Positions 28,146 through 38,788 are shown, counted from the first letter of the stretch. The stretch is 64,000 nucleotides of DNA from Algibacter miyuki (GCF_030409805.1 NZ_JAUFQP010000016.1:171472-235471); one strand, 5' to 3'. The notes: a model not told the origin generated them from the sequence alone. Numbers and translations are program-made.

Positions 28146-31100
28146 TTAAAAGCTAACGTTTAATTTAAATCCCATAGGTACTGTCCATGGAGTAAGATTC
28201 CATTTTTCGAAACCTTGGTTACCATCGTTATATGCTGTTTCTGGATCTATACCAATATCGGCTTTTGTCCATAACATGATGTTCTTTGCGTATACCGAAA
28301 AAGAAATGTTTTGAGCTGAAATATATTGTGCTATATTATCTGGAAATTTATAAGTTAGGGTAATATCTCTTAGTTTTACAAAAGAAGCATCGTACATAAA
28401 AGTATCTCCGGTTCTCCAAAAACTTCCACTCGACTCTACGACTCTGTAAGCATCAAAAAACTGAGTGTCAGGCCCTCCAAAATTTTCAGTATAAGTACCA
28501 TCTCCATTATCAATTACACCAGGGAAGAATACACCGTTATAATTTCCATTGTATTCAAAACCTCCTAAATCTTGATTTCTACCACCAACCCAAACATTGT
28601 TGTCTCGATAAATAGGGTTTGATTTAATTTCGTTAGCCAGTGCAGTTCTGTCTCCATTAAAAGAATTAGCATTTAATACACCTGTAAACGTACTTGTACT
28701 AATACCGTTATTCCAGCTTTCTATTTTACCTGAACGTGCCATTCGTTTCATAGACTCAGAAAAGAAATCGCCACCTTGCCTCCAATCTAAACTAGCAGAT
28801 AGCGTGAAGTTTTTGTAAGTAACAGAAGTATTAAACCCTACAGCAAAATCGTTATTAAAGTTTCCTACTTTTTTCTGGTTTTCCTGAGCTCTTTCTACTT
28901 CCCATCTACCGTTAGAATCTAGTATATTCCACCCCTTGTATTCGCCTTCTTCTACTTTTTTAACATAAGGTGAATATAAGTCACCAATAACGCCACCTAC
29001 TTTCGTAAAGGCTCCCATATCGGTTCCTCCTCCAAAAGACACTCTATCAATACCATCTACCAAAGCCACTAGTTTACTCTGTTGTTTTGTAAAGTTAAAG
29101 TCCATGTTCCATACTAAATCTTCTGTTTTTATAGGCACTATATTTAAACCTAATTCAACGCCATAGTTTTCCACATTACCAGCATTAATAGTGGTGCTTG
29201 TGTAACCTGTTAAAGGAGATACAGCTACATTTAAAATTTGATTTTTATTTTGTGTTTTGTAATACGTAGCATCAAAACCTAAACGGCCATTAAATAGTTT
29301 GATATCTGTACCAACTTCGTAAGACGTTGCTATTTCTGGTTTTAAATTGGTGTTGGGCATACTACTAGGCAGTGAATACGTAAAATCATCTCCCCAATAG
29401 CCTTGAGATAAGGTAGGGTTAATTAAATATGGTGAAGTATCTTTACCAACTTGCGCCCAACTGGATCTTAGTTTAAAAAGAGATACCCATTGTGGCATAT
29501 TTACAAATTGAGACACTAATACACTTGTTGAAACTGAAGGATAAAAATAAGATCGGTTTTCTTCTGGTAAAGTACTAGACCAATCGTTACGGGCAGTAAT
29601 ATCTATATAAGCATAATCTTTATATCCAATAGAAACCATTCCGTAAGCACTGTAAACAGCTTTTTTATAACTAGCACTATTATAAGATAATCCACCTCTT
29701 GCTACGTTAGACAAAGTATAAAGTCCTGGTAAAACCAAATTATCTCCGCCAGAGCTGATAGAAGTGCTAAGTGTATTTAAAATATTTCCACCTATAGATG
29801 GATCAATTCTAAAATCTCCTATTTTCTTTTGATAAGAAAACAGTACATCAAAATTAGTTTCTCTAGAATTGCTATCACTAATATCGTAAGAGCCAAAAGG
29901 TTTACTGCTTCCAAAACCATCATAAGACCAAGGTCTAATAATTTCTGTTCTGTTACTAGTACTACTGTTAGATACTCTTGCCATTGCATTAAAATCATCA
30001 TTGATTTCCCAATCTAATTTGATGTTTCCAAAGCCTCTAATTTTGTCAAATTTATTTATTCGCTCATTAGCCGAAAACCAAGGGTTGTTGTATCCTTCTG
30101 TAATTTTTCGCTGTTGTGCATTGTTTACCTCCCAATAATTATCTTTTAAATCGTTAACATTAATGTGTGGAGCAATGTTATAAATATCAAAGTACTGATC
30201 ATTACTTCCTATAGATTTAGAAGGATAGTTTTCTGAATTTGGATTAGAAAGGTTAATGTTTGTAGAAACAGTTACTTTATCTGTAATATTAAAACTAGTT
30301 GCTAAATTCGCTCCAATTTTTTGTAGTTCTGTACCAGGTGTAAAACCTTCTCCTTTTAAATGAGAGATAGACAAACGAAAATTTCCTTTATCATAAGCTC
30401 CAGAAACACTTACATCGTTAATGGTAGTGACTCCTATTTTAAAATAATCTTCTAAACTATTATCATAAAATTTTAAAGGTGTTTCTTCACCGTTACTATT
30501 CCATTGCACTGCATTTGTGCCTTCTTCAGCACCATACCAATGTTGCCAAGTAGCTTCATCAAACAACCCTTTTTGTCCGTTTGTAAATCTATTTTGTAAG
30601 TCTATAAATTTATAAGGCGCGTTAAAAGTTGTGGTGGTGTTAAATGTTACTCCAATTCCTTTTGTAGCATTTTCACCAGATTTTGTAGTAATTAATATAA
30701 CCCCGTTCCCGGCTCTAGAACCGTACAAAGCTGCGGCACTCGCTCCTTTTAAAACAGATATATTTTCTATATCCATAGCGCTAATATCTCCCATGACATT
30801 AGTATCTCCAACTGGAGAACCATCAATAACCACTAGGGGCTGATCGTTTCCGGTTAAAGAGGTTTTTCCTCTAATATAAACGTAAGTTTCATTGTTTAAA
30901 TCGTTGCCTCCGCGACGAATATCTAAACCAGAAATTTTGCTAGACAAGCCGCCTAAAACATTTTCTTGTGGAACAAGATTTAGTTTTTCATCGTTTATTT
31001 CACCTACAGAATACCCTAAAGCTTTCTTTTCTCTTTTCATACCCAAGGCAGTAACTACAACCTCTTCTAAATCGGCAGCATCTTCTTTTAAAATAATATT

Positions 31101-31652
31101 CAAGTTACTTTGAGTATTAATCAAAATTTCTTGACTTGAATAACCCATAAAAGAAATAAGTAAAATAGCATTGGTATCTGAAACAGCTATAGAAAACCGA
31201 CCATCAAAGTTAGTTACTGCTCCATTAGTTGTTCCTTTTTCAATTATCGATGCACCAGGAAGCACTATTCCGTTTATATCCGATACAGTACCAGTAACAA
31301 CGCGTTGCACACTACTTTTAGTTACTTTTTTTATTAATATCTGTTTCTCATTTATTTTATATTCAAAGTGCCCTTTAGCTGCTAAATCATTTAATAAATT
31401 AACCAATTTGGTTTCTTTATAATTAACTGTAAAGGTGCCTGAATCTTCAATAACCTTTTGCCCATAAGAGAAATTAATATCGTGTTCTTTTTTTATTTTT
31501 GAAAAAATAGTTGTTAGTTTAGCATTTTCTAGATTAATGCTTATTTTTAATTCCAATACGCTCTTATAGCTATTTCCGTAACTGGTAACAGGAATTAAAC
31601 TTATTATAATAAATAGTATAAATAACTTAGATAAGTAATTTTTAAATTTCAT
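28146..31652 (-). CDS. SusC-family TonB-dependent transporter with STN domain
   Basis: About 1168 aa from the ATG at 31652, which gives a signal peptide (LFILFIIISLIPVTSYG); the frame stays open to an ATG at 31733 near the FecR stop. Domains in order: STN (KISINLENAKLTTIFSKIKKEH), carboxypeptidase-like (VVTGTVSDINGIVLPGASI), plug (VYIRGKTSLTGND, LKGASAAALYGSRAGNGVILITTKSG) and a barrel ending in GFKLNVSF. Paired with its own ECF sigma/FecR directly upstream, so expression is probably self-sensing. The likely cargo is a phosphate-containing organic molecule, inferred from the downstream enzymes. Confidence 0.94.
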   Translation of the reverse strand: MKFKNYLSKLFILFIIISLIPVTSYGNSYKSVLELKISINLENAKLTTIFSKIKKEHDINFSYGQKVIEDSGTFTVNYKETKLVNLLNDLAAKGHFEYKINEKQILIKKVTKSSVQRVVTGTVSDINGIVLPGASIIEKGTTNGAVTNFDGRFSIAVSDTNAILLISFMGYSSQEILINTQSNLNIILKEDAADLEEVVVTALGMKREKKALGYSVGEINDEKLNLVPQENVLGGLSSKISGLDIRRGGNDLNNETYVYIRGKTSLTGNDQPLVVIDGSPVGDTNVMGDISAMDIENISVLKGASAAALYGSRAGNGVILITTKSGENATKGIGVTFNTTTTFNAPYKFIDLQNRFTNGQKGLFDEATWQHWYGAEEGTNAVQWNSNGEETPLKFYDNSLEDYFKIGVTTINDVSVSGAYDKGNFRLSISHLKGEGFTPGTELQKIGANLATSFNITDKVTVSTNINLSNPNSENYPSKSIGSNDQYFDIYNIAPHINVNDLKDNYWEVNNAQQRKITEGYNNPWFSANERINKFDKIRGFGNIKLDWEINDDFNAMARVSNSSTSNRTEIIRPWSYDGFGSSKPFGSYDISDSNSRETNFDVLFSYQKKIGDFRIDPSIGGNILNTLSTSISSGGDNLVLPGLYTLSNVARGGLSYNSASYKKAVYSAYGMVSIGYKDYAYIDITARNDWSSTLPEENRSYFYPSVSTSVLVSQFVNMPQWVSLFKLRSSWAQVGKDTSPYLINPTLSQGYWGDDFTYSLPSSMPNTNLKPEIATSYEVGTDIKLFNGRLGFDATYYKTQNKNQILNVAVSPLTGYTSTTINAGNVENYGVELGLNIVPIKTEDLVWNMDFNFTKQQSKLVALVDGIDRVSFGGGTDMGAFTKVGGVIGDLYSPYVKKVEEGEYKGWNILDSNGRWEVERAQENQKKVGNFNNDFAVGFNTSVTYKNFTLSASLDWRQGGDFFSESMKRMARSGKIESWNNGISTSTFTGVLNANSFNGDRTALANEIKSNPIYRDNNVWVGGRNQDLGGFEYNGNYNGVFFPGVIDNGDGTYTENFGGPDTQFFDAYRVVESSGSFWRTGDTFMYDASFVKLRDITLTYKFPDNIAQYISAQNISFSVYAKNIMLWTKADIGIDPETAYNDGNQGFEKWNLTPWTVPMGFKLNVSF

Positions 31653-31735
31653 TTTAAGTGTTGTTTTGTTATATATTTCGACGCTTTTTACCGGAAGGGT
31701 CTGTGACCGCAGACTCTTCTTTTTTGTTCTCAATT

Positions 31736-32653
31736 TTATTTAACTTCTATCATATTATTTTGTTTTAAGGTTAATTTTAAGTCGCTTATGTAGTTAATTT
31801 TTTCTAATAGCTTCTCTAAACTTTCATTTTTCTTTATGGTTAATGACATTTGAATGTTTCCCTGTTCCTTATTTGTAAATTGAACTTGAGTTCCGTAATT
31901 TATTCTGATGAAATCTGCCAATGCTTTCATACTCACTTTTTCCAAATAAATACTTTCTTTAAACCACGATACAGCAAGTTCATGTGGTACTTTTTTTGTT
32001 GTGAAAGACTTTGAACTAATTTTATATTTAGTTTGTTGATTAGGTTTTAAAGTAACAGCGTTAACGGCGTCAAACACTTCTACTACACCGGTTGCAACAG
32101 TTACTTTTATTATGGAATCATTATCCGAAATATTAAAACTAGTACCTAACACCTTTGTTTTTATATTCTGAGTTTTAACTATAAAAGGTTTATTCTCGTT
32201 CCTTTTTATTTCAAAAAAAGCTTCACCTTCTAAATCTAAATGTCTTGTTCCCCTAAAGTTGTTATTATATTTTAGTTCACTATTTTTATTTAGAAAAACA
32301 ATACTACCATCTATTAAATTCACTTTTTTAACTTGATCAGATCTATTTGTTACTATTAACATCTCTGAGGTGTTATTATGTTGTTTAAGAAAGAAAAAAC
32401 TACTTAAACCAATAAGTAAAACCATAGATGCTGCCACCCCTATTTTATAGATATTTTTTCGTTTTATTTCTTTCTTAATAGCACGATATATACTTTTTTC
32501 AACTTGTTTTTTTTCCAACTCACTAAAAAAAATATCATTTTTAGATTTATTAATAGCCTCTTTTTCATAGGCTATTAATGAAGCTTCTTCTTCCTCAGTA
32601 ATTGTTTTATTTAAAAATTTATCCAAAAGGAATTCAAATTCTTTTTCAGTCAT
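31736..32653 (-). CDS. FecR-type anti-sigma factor
   Basis: 305 aa: N-terminal cytoplasmic part (FLLDKFLNKTITEEEEASLIAY), one membrane helix (about 72-90; IGVAASMVLLIGLSSFFFL), periplasmic FecR domain (DGSIVFLNKNSELKYNNNF, LDLEGEAFFEIKRNENKPFIVKT, VLGTSFNI) and a C-terminal DUF4974-like segment (ISDLKLTLKQNNMIEVK). It lies between its ECF sigma gene (122 bp upstream) and the STN-bearing SusC, as expected for a signal-transducing trio. Confidence 0.93.
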   Translation of the reverse strand: MTEKEFEFLLDKFLNKTITEEEEASLIAYEKEAINKSKNDIFFSELEKKQVEKSIYRAIKKEIKRKNIYKIGVAASMVLLIGLSSFFFLKQHNNTSEMLIVTNRSDQVKKVNLIDGSIVFLNKNSELKYNNNFRGTRHLDLEGEAFFEIKRNENKPFIVKTQNIKTKVLGTSFNISDNDSIIKVTVATGVVEVFDAVNAVTLKPNQQTKYKISSKSFTTKKVPHELAVSWFKESIYLEKVSMKALADFIRINYGTQVQFTNKEQGNIQMSLTIKKNESLEKLLEKINYISDLKLTLKQNNMIEVK

Positions 32654-32775
32654 AATAAAGTATCTATAGGTATATACCTCAATAAGTAGTGTACACGTAA
32701 AAAAAACATTAAACTTTACGTTATGTTAATATTGAGTTTATTTAAAGGAATAAAACAGCAATTAAAACAAGCTTT

Positions 32776-33339
32776 CTATAAGCCCATTTCACTTTTTATG
32801 CTTCTAATTGCTAAGGAAATTTGAGTTTCAACAGTACGTTTCGAAATACCTAACTTTTGAGATATCTCGTAATTATTAAGCTCGTTATAACGGCTTAAAG
32901 TAAAAACTTGTTGACGTTTTTTGGGTAAGTTATCAATGGCGTTATTAATACTTTTTTGGGTTTCTTTCAATTGCAGATTATCCAATATTCCACTCGCATG
33001 TGGAGTTTTAATCGTGTTTAATAAATCTATATCTGTTTTATTAAACTTATCATCTCTAAGTTCCTTATAAACTCTAAAACGAATGGCTTTAATTAGATAG
33101 GCCTCTATATTAGTACTTTCAATACTTAATCGTCTTTCCCAAAAATCTATAAAAACCTCTTGAACAAGGTCTTTAGATAAATCTTTATTTTTTAATAATG
33201 AAAATGCAAGCGCATACATACGTTCCCATAGCCTATTGTATAGTATGGTGAAAGCGGACTCATCCGAGTCTTTAATCTTGTACATTAATTCTTTAAAGAA
33301 ATTAATATTATTCGACTGTCTTTGCATGTAACAAATCAA
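32776..33339 (-). CDS. ECF-type RNA polymerase sigma factor
   Basis: 187 aa with region 2 (ESAFTILYNRLWERMYALAFSLLKNKDLSKDLVQEVFIDFWERR) and a region 4 HTH (SRYNELNNYEISQKLGISKRTVETQISLAIRSIKSEM). Met1 or Met5 could be the start. It heads the SusCD-phosphatase cluster and should be held by the FecR encoded next to it. Confidence 0.94.
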   Translation of the reverse strand: MICYMQRQSNNINFFKELMYKIKDSDESAFTILYNRLWERMYALAFSLLKNKDLSKDLVQEVFIDFWERRLSIESTNIEAYLIKAIRFRVYKELRDDKFNKTDIDLLNTIKTPHASGILDNLQLKETQKSINNAIDNLPKKRQQVFTLSRYNELNNYEISQKLGISKRTVETQISLAIRSIKSEMGL

Positions 33340-33450
33340 GTCAAAATTAAAAGAATCTAGATTACCTAAAAGTAAAGAATTTGTTAAGATGATTAATATT
33401 GATAAGTCATCTTACGACATAAAATCTGTTGATTAATAATTTCATTCAAA

Positions 33451-35628
33451 TTAATCAGACACCTTTACTAATTTAAAAACAGCACTTTCCAATGGTTTTC
33501 GTAAATCAATCTTAACGCCTCTATTCATGAGAATATCTCCTGAAACTACCTGTTCATTAAATTGAATATGTGATTTGTTACCTTCTTTATTAATTTCGTT
33601 AACCTGATAAATGGCGGATTTATCCAAACCTTTCATCCTTACGAAATTACGCTCATATCTGCGATGAAAATCATGGCTATAAACCATTAATACCGCTTCT
33701 TCTTTGCTCTGAGAGACATAATTAATGGCTGCGTAACCATCGGTATCATATGGTGATTGTAACCTATAAAGATCTCCAAACTGAATTATTGGTCTGATGT
33801 CTTTATAAAATTTAATACCATTTTTTGTAAATTCCAGTTCCTCAGATTCTAAATCACTAGGGCTTAATTCAATACCTAAACGACCACCAAAAGCAACATC
33901 AGATCTGAATTTTAGAGATGTTTCTCTACCTGTTTGATGATTTGGCGACTTTGTAACGTGAGCCCCCATGGCAATGGGCGGGAAAAAATGATTTGTGCCC
34001 CATTGGATAAAAATACGCTCGTAAGGATCGGTATCATCACTTGCCCAAAATTCATGTGTATATTTCATTGAAGCAAAATCAACGCGTCCACCTCCTGATG
34101 CACAGGCCTGAAAAATGACATCTGGATATTTTTCAAAAAGACGTTTAAAAACAGATTCTAAACCACGGCTGTAGTCAATCCATAAATGCGATTGTTTTTC
34201 CTTTTCTAAATAAGTAGAACCAAAATTCTGTAAATGACGATTGGCATCCCATTTAATATATTTTATACGTGGGTGCAAGCTTAAAACATCATCAACAACA
34301 CCAAAAACGAAATCTTGAACCTCAGGATTGGAAAGATCTAACAATAACTGATTACGTTCCAGCAATCCTTTCCTATTATTGAGTCTTTGTACAATCCACT
34401 CTGGATGATTTTCTGCTAGCTCACTTTTAGGATTTACCATTTCGGGCTCCACCCAAAGACCAAATTTCATCCCTAATTTTTCAGAATGATTAATAAGATC
34501 ATCTATACCTTTTGGTAGTTTTTCCTTATTAACCTGCCAGTCGCCCAGTCCCGCTCTAGATGAATTTCTTGGATACTTATTTCCAAACCAACCATCATCG
34601 AGAACAAATACTTCCACGCCCATTTCAGAAGCACCATTCATCATTGCTTTTAAGCGTTTAGCATCAAAACTAAAATAGGCACCTTCCCAACTATTTAATA
34701 CTATTGGGCGCAATTGGTCGCCATCTTGTAAATTATATTTTCTCGCCCATCGATGTAGGTTTATGGATGCTTTGTTTTTTCCTTCTGAACTATACGTAAG
34801 CACCATTCGTGGAGTTTCAAAAACGGTGTTTGGTTTTAATAAATAATCTGAAGCAAAGGGATTAATACCTCCCACTAATTGGCAACGTTCCTGATCATCT
34901 ATTTGAAAAGATAGTCTGTAATTCCCCATCCAAGCTAACGACCCAAAAATAACTTCCCCAGAATCCTCTGCCGATTCTTGATTCAGAGATAAAATAAACG
35001 ATGGATTTTCATATTCAGTAGTACGAACGCCACGTTTTGTTTCAATACTTTTTATTCCATTTGTCAACTTTTCTTCAGTCATTCGCATTTCGCGAGCATG
35101 GCTTCCATTAAAATGTGATAAGTAATAACTTTCGGACTTAAACCCAATTGCTGAAGAAGCAAATTGTTCTAAACGAACTTCTTGATCTTCTTTATGTGAA
35201 ATGCTTGTCCACTGCTCAATGACATCTTCATTTTGATATGCCTTAAAATGTAAATCAACAAAGAACGGCAGTTTTTCATCCTTTAAATATATGGTTGTAT
35301 TTTGAATGTTTCCTTCAGTATTCTGTTCGTGCGACTGATAGATTAAATCCGTTGCCATTGTTCCGTCGGCATGTGCTGCAATAATAGCAACTTCATCTGA
35401 GCTCCCATTTCCAAAAGAAGGATAAGCTTCATTAAAAGCAGGTCTCATTTTTTCAATTCCATTTAATAAATCAAGTTTTTTACCGTAATGAAATTGGTAC
35501 ACTTTATTCTTAGAAACATGATAAACGAGCGATGAGTTTTCTGTATTAATATGTATAACCTGAGCATTTAAAGTTGTAAAACATAATACAAGAATGAATA
35601 AGTGGAAATATTTTAAATTTTCATTCAT
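33451..35628 (-). CDS. GH36 alpha-galactosidase, secreted
   Basis: Releases terminal alpha-linked galactose. I chose the ATG at 35628 because it gives a signal peptide (FHLFILVLCFTTLNAQ) 2 bp after the sulfatase stop; the frame is open to 35688. GH36 landmarks: PIVLNSWEGAYFSFD, VFVLDDGWFGNKYPRNSSRAGLGDW, GLWVEPEMVNP, the nucleophile in YIKWDANRHL and the acid/base Asp in WASDDTDPYERI. Length (about 725 aa) is normal for the family. Tight spacing with a sulfatase gene suggests the galactose-containing target is sulfated. Confidence 0.93.
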   Translation of the reverse strand: MNENLKYFHLFILVLCFTTLNAQVIHINTENSSLVYHVSKNKVYQFHYGKKLDLLNGIEKMRPAFNEAYPSFGNGSSDEVAIIAAHADGTMATDLIYQSHEQNTEGNIQNTTIYLKDEKLPFFVDLHFKAYQNEDVIEQWTSISHKEDQEVRLEQFASSAIGFKSESYYLSHFNGSHAREMRMTEEKLTNGIKSIETKRGVRTTEYENPSFILSLNQESAEDSGEVIFGSLAWMGNYRLSFQIDDQERCQLVGGINPFASDYLLKPNTVFETPRMVLTYSSEGKNKASINLHRWARKYNLQDGDQLRPIVLNSWEGAYFSFDAKRLKAMMNGASEMGVEVFVLDDGWFGNKYPRNSSRAGLGDWQVNKEKLPKGIDDLINHSEKLGMKFGLWVEPEMVNPKSELAENHPEWIVQRLNNRKGLLERNQLLLDLSNPEVQDFVFGVVDDVLSLHPRIKYIKWDANRHLQNFGSTYLEKEKQSHLWIDYSRGLESVFKRLFEKYPDVIFQACASGGGRVDFASMKYTHEFWASDDTDPYERIFIQWGTNHFFPPIAMGAHVTKSPNHQTGRETSLKFRSDVAFGGRLGIELSPSDLESEELEFTKNGIKFYKDIRPIIQFGDLYRLQSPYDTDGYAAINYVSQSKEEAVLMVYSHDFHRRYERNFVRMKGLDKSAIYQVNEINKEGNKSHIQFNEQVVSGDILMNRGVKIDLRKPLESAVFKLVKVSD

Positions 35629-35630
35629 AT

Positions 35631-37004
35631 CTATTTTTGATAGTTTGGATTTGGCATAGGTATTTTCGCTTCTGTTTCCTCTAACCATTCCGTCAACATG
35701 GAAGACATCGACTCACGAATTTCTGGCAAGATATGAGCTAAATTATTCTCCTCGCCTTCGTCGTTCTCAAGGTTGAATAATTCATTTGAAGCATCTTCAA
35801 AATAATGAATGAGTTTATACTTTCCCATTCGAACTGCTGCTGCAGGTTTACCACCTTGATTGCTATAATGTGGAGCATGCCAAAAAATAGGCCTTTGCTC
35901 AGGTTCTTCTTCAGTAAGGAAAATGGGGCTAAAATCAACACTTCCCGGCATTTCTTTAATAGCTCCACAAACAGAACTTATGGTAGTCATAAAATCATAA
36001 GAAACAACCGGGTATTCACTGGTACTGTTAGCTTTAACTTTGCCCGGCCAGCTAATCATTAAAGGAACTTTAATTCCACCTTCATATAAATATCCTTTCC
36101 CTGCTCTATATGGGTAATTGCTAGTTGCAGGTGTAAAGGCACCCTCCTTAACCGATAAGCCTCCGTTATCACTTGTAAGCACAATAAGGGTGTTTTCTAA
36201 CAGTTTTTCTTTTTTCAAATGCCCTATGAGATATCCTATATTTGTATCCAAAGTTTCAATCATGGCGGCATAACGAGCATTTCTGTGATAAACAGGATTT
36301 GTTTCTTTAATCTTTTTCTCGTACTTATTTAACAAATCTTCTTTTGCCCATAAAGGGATATGCACCGCATAGTATGGTAAATATAAAAAGAAAGGTTCTT
36401 CCTTTTTGCTATCAACAAAATCGATAGCTTTTTTTGTAATCAAATCTGTTCTATATTCTGGATGTTCGTCGATGTTAATAATACCAGGCTTAGATTGCTT
36501 ATCTGCCGATATTACATAATCAAAACCTTGTTTATTGGCAGAATAAGCATCACCTCCTAGGTGCCATTTACCAACAATTCCCGTGGCATACCCTTCCACT
36601 TTTAATACTTCGGCAATAGTAAGCTCATTTAAATTGAGTCCCTTACCATTTTCTGGAGGTATAAGCGCGTGCTTGTCCGTTATTTTAAATTCTCGCCCTC
36701 TAATATGCTCTGTAAGTCCAGTGCTTACAGGTGGTTTACCCGTTAATAAACTTGCTCTTGTTGGAGTGCATACATGCCCTGCAGAGTATGCGTTGTAAAA
36801 TATCATTCCGGATTTGCCAAGTTTGTCAATGTTTGGTGTTTCGTGTAAATCACTTCCGTAACTACCTAAATCGGAATATCCCATATCATCAACCAATATA
36901 ACAATGATGTTCGGTTTAGTTTCTTGTTTAGACTGCCCATTGGAAAACAAGCTATATAAAGAAAAAATTAACGCAACTGAAATTTGGCATAAAGGGGTAT
37001 TCAT
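35631..37004 (-). CDS. Secreted S1-family sulfatase (CxPxR type)
   Basis: 457 aa with a short signal peptide. The formylglycine motif is CTPTRASLLTG (Cys79), preceded by the metal-binding ILVDDMGYSDLGSYGSD; HLGGDAYSANKQGFD, FFLYLPYYAVHIPLW and LTSDNGGLS carry further active-site elements. The class needs a formylglycine-generating enzyme encoded elsewhere. It probably removes sulfate esters so that the GH36 and GH29 enzymes of the same operon can act. The subfamily cannot be named by eye. Confidence 0.92.
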   Translation of the reverse strand: MNTPLCQISVALIFSLYSLFSNGQSKQETKPNIIVILVDDMGYSDLGSYGSDLHETPNIDKLGKSGMIFYNAYSAGHVCTPTRASLLTGKPPVSTGLTEHIRGREFKITDKHALIPPENGKGLNLNELTIAEVLKVEGYATGIVGKWHLGGDAYSANKQGFDYVISADKQSKPGIINIDEHPEYRTDLITKKAIDFVDSKKEEPFFLYLPYYAVHIPLWAKEDLLNKYEKKIKETNPVYHRNARYAAMIETLDTNIGYLIGHLKKEKLLENTLIVLTSDNGGLSVKEGAFTPATSNYPYRAGKGYLYEGGIKVPLMISWPGKVKANSTSEYPVVSYDFMTTISSVCGAIKEMPGSVDFSPIFLTEEEPEQRPIFWHAPHYSNQGGKPAAAVRMGKYKLIHYFEDASNELFNLENDEGEENNLAHILPEIRESMSSMLTEWLEETEAKIPMPNPNYQK

Positions 37005-37250
37005 CGTAAATTTTATATTATAGGTTATTACACTTTTTTCATTTAGTTAATTAAAATCTGTTTTTAGTATTCCTTTTCTCTTGTTAAAATCTCCCTGACA
37101 TTATACTTTAGGTTTAGTTCACAAGCAGTGACCTCCTCTAGGAGTCATTTCGGCTTTAATTATACCAGCGCTTTTTTAATGTTTGACGCCCTCATTTGGT
37201 AATCTTCAGTGATAGTTAACAATGTGTTTCAGGTATACCTAGCATACACA

Positions 37251-38771
37251 CTAATCTGCCATGAAATTATTGAATGCGTCTGTAATATCAACTGGGTCTC
37301 CCATTTCATTTTGCAGAGTTTTATATTCTTGGAAAAGCAGGTTTAAGACATCCTTATATTCCTTTTTATTCTCTGCCAAATCCACCATCTCTAAAGGATC
37401 ATTTTGCATATTATATAACCGAACAACATCAATAGTTGGATAAACAATCATTTTATACTCTTCTGTTCTGTACATGCGCTGTGCTCCAAAATAGGCTCCA
37501 TACACAACAGGATTGCTGCTTTTATCGGTTCTACCTGTTGCTAAAGGTAATAAAGTATTAAAATCAATCTGTTCGGGTTTTTCAATTCCTGCTATATCAA
37601 GCGTTGTGGCCATAACATCTTGCAAATACACAAACGAATCTACTATTTTTCCTTTAGGCACATTTGGTCCAGACATTAATAAAGGTACGCGCATACTACT
37701 ATCGTACATATTTTGCTTCCCTATAAAACCGTGGTCTCCTACCGCTAGTCCGTGATCTGCAGTGAAAAATATATACGTATTATCTGCCTTTCCAGAAGCT
37801 TCAAGCGCATCTAAAATACGACCTATTTGTTGATCCATATGGCTAATAATGGCGTAGTATTCCTGTCTATTTACTTTTACCGAATGTTCCGTTCTTGGAA
37901 AAGGAGCCAATTTTTCGTCACGAAGTTTCCTCCCCGCACCTGCGGCTTCATTGTATGGGTATTCTGGAATAAAATTTTCAGGAACATCAATTTTATCAAC
38001 TGGGTACATATCAACAAACTCTTTAGGCGCTTGCCTTGGATCGTGAGGTGCATTGAAAGCTAAATACATGAAAAAAGGTTTATTACTAACTTTAGCTTGT
38101 TCTATAAACGAAATTCCATCGTCGGCCAAAACCTCGCTCCAATGTTTACCTCCTTTCCAATAACCTCCATTGATACTATCATATGGCGACCAAGTATCAG
38201 GCTTTCCTTCACCAAAACTCCTTAAATAACGTTCGTTTTTTTGATTGGGCATCCCTGGTCGTACATTTGTAGAATAATCAAAAATTTCTCCAGGTTTTAC
38301 TTCTCCTACATGCCATTTTCCTGCCATATATGTTTCATAACCAGCTTCTTTCAAATATTGAGGCCAATATTTTTCTGGTTTTTTAAACGCAATTTTATAT
38401 TTCGACTTTGCTTTTGGTGCATTTTTATCGTTTATATTATTTCCTTTTTTTGAATAGGATGCTGCTTTCCAAAGATAACCGCCTGTAACTAACATAGTTC
38501 TACTTGCGACACATACAGCAGGCGTAAACGATCCTTGGTTGAAAGTATGAGAAAAAGAAACACCATTACTTAAAAGCCTATCCAAATTTGGTGTTTTTAC
38601 CGGACAATTATTTAATGCCCCTATGGTATTAAACATTTGATCGTCTGCAAAAAGAAATAATATGTTAGGTTTTTCTACTTTAGAAATAGTTGTTTTCCCT
38701 TTAGAATTACAACTAATACAGATGCTTATAATTAGTAATATTAGTGTGTTTTTCAATGTGCTAATCTTCAT
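37251..38771 (-). CDS. S1-family sulfatase lipoprotein (CxAxR type)
   Basis: 506 aa; lipobox IISICISC (Cys about 21). The formylglycine motif is CVASRTMLVTG (Cys87), i.e. the less common C-x-A-x-R form, with FLFADDQMFNTIG before it and MAGKWHVGE, LAFNAPHDPRQAP, FTADHGLAVGDHG and KQNMYDSSMRVPL after it. Different subfamily from the neighbouring CxPxR sulfatase, so two sulfate positions are probably cleaved. It lies 17 bp after the GH29 gene; the 246-bp gap to the next sulfatase shows a weak imperfect inverted repeat (about 37128-37146) without a U-run. Confidence 0.92.
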   Translation of the reverse strand: MKISTLKNTLILLIISICISCNSKGKTTISKVEKPNILFLFADDQMFNTIGALNNCPVKTPNLDRLLSNGVSFSHTFNQGSFTPAVCVASRTMLVTGGYLWKAASYSKKGNNINDKNAPKAKSKYKIAFKKPEKYWPQYLKEAGYETYMAGKWHVGEVKPGEIFDYSTNVRPGMPNQKNERYLRSFGEGKPDTWSPYDSINGGYWKGGKHWSEVLADDGISFIEQAKVSNKPFFMYLAFNAPHDPRQAPKEFVDMYPVDKIDVPENFIPEYPYNEAAGAGRKLRDEKLAPFPRTEHSVKVNRQEYYAIISHMDQQIGRILDALEASGKADNTYIFFTADHGLAVGDHGFIGKQNMYDSSMRVPLLMSGPNVPKGKIVDSFVYLQDVMATTLDIAGIEKPEQIDFNTLLPLATGRTDKSSNPVVYGAYFGAQRMYRTEEYKMIVYPTIDVVRLYNMQNDPLEMVDLAENKKEYKDVLNLLFQEYKTLQNEMGDPVDITDAFNNFMAD

Positions 38772-38788
38772 TTTTTTAACTATTTTTT

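Noticed and set aside
33385..33414. TAAGATGA/TCATCTTA inverted repeat after the GH36 gene as terminator
   Set aside because: Only 8 bp, 14-nt loop and no U-run on the minus strand.
37128..37146. Imperfect TGACCTCCT/AGGAGTCA hairpin after the CxAxR sulfatase as terminator
   Set aside because: Bulged short stem without a U-run in either direction.
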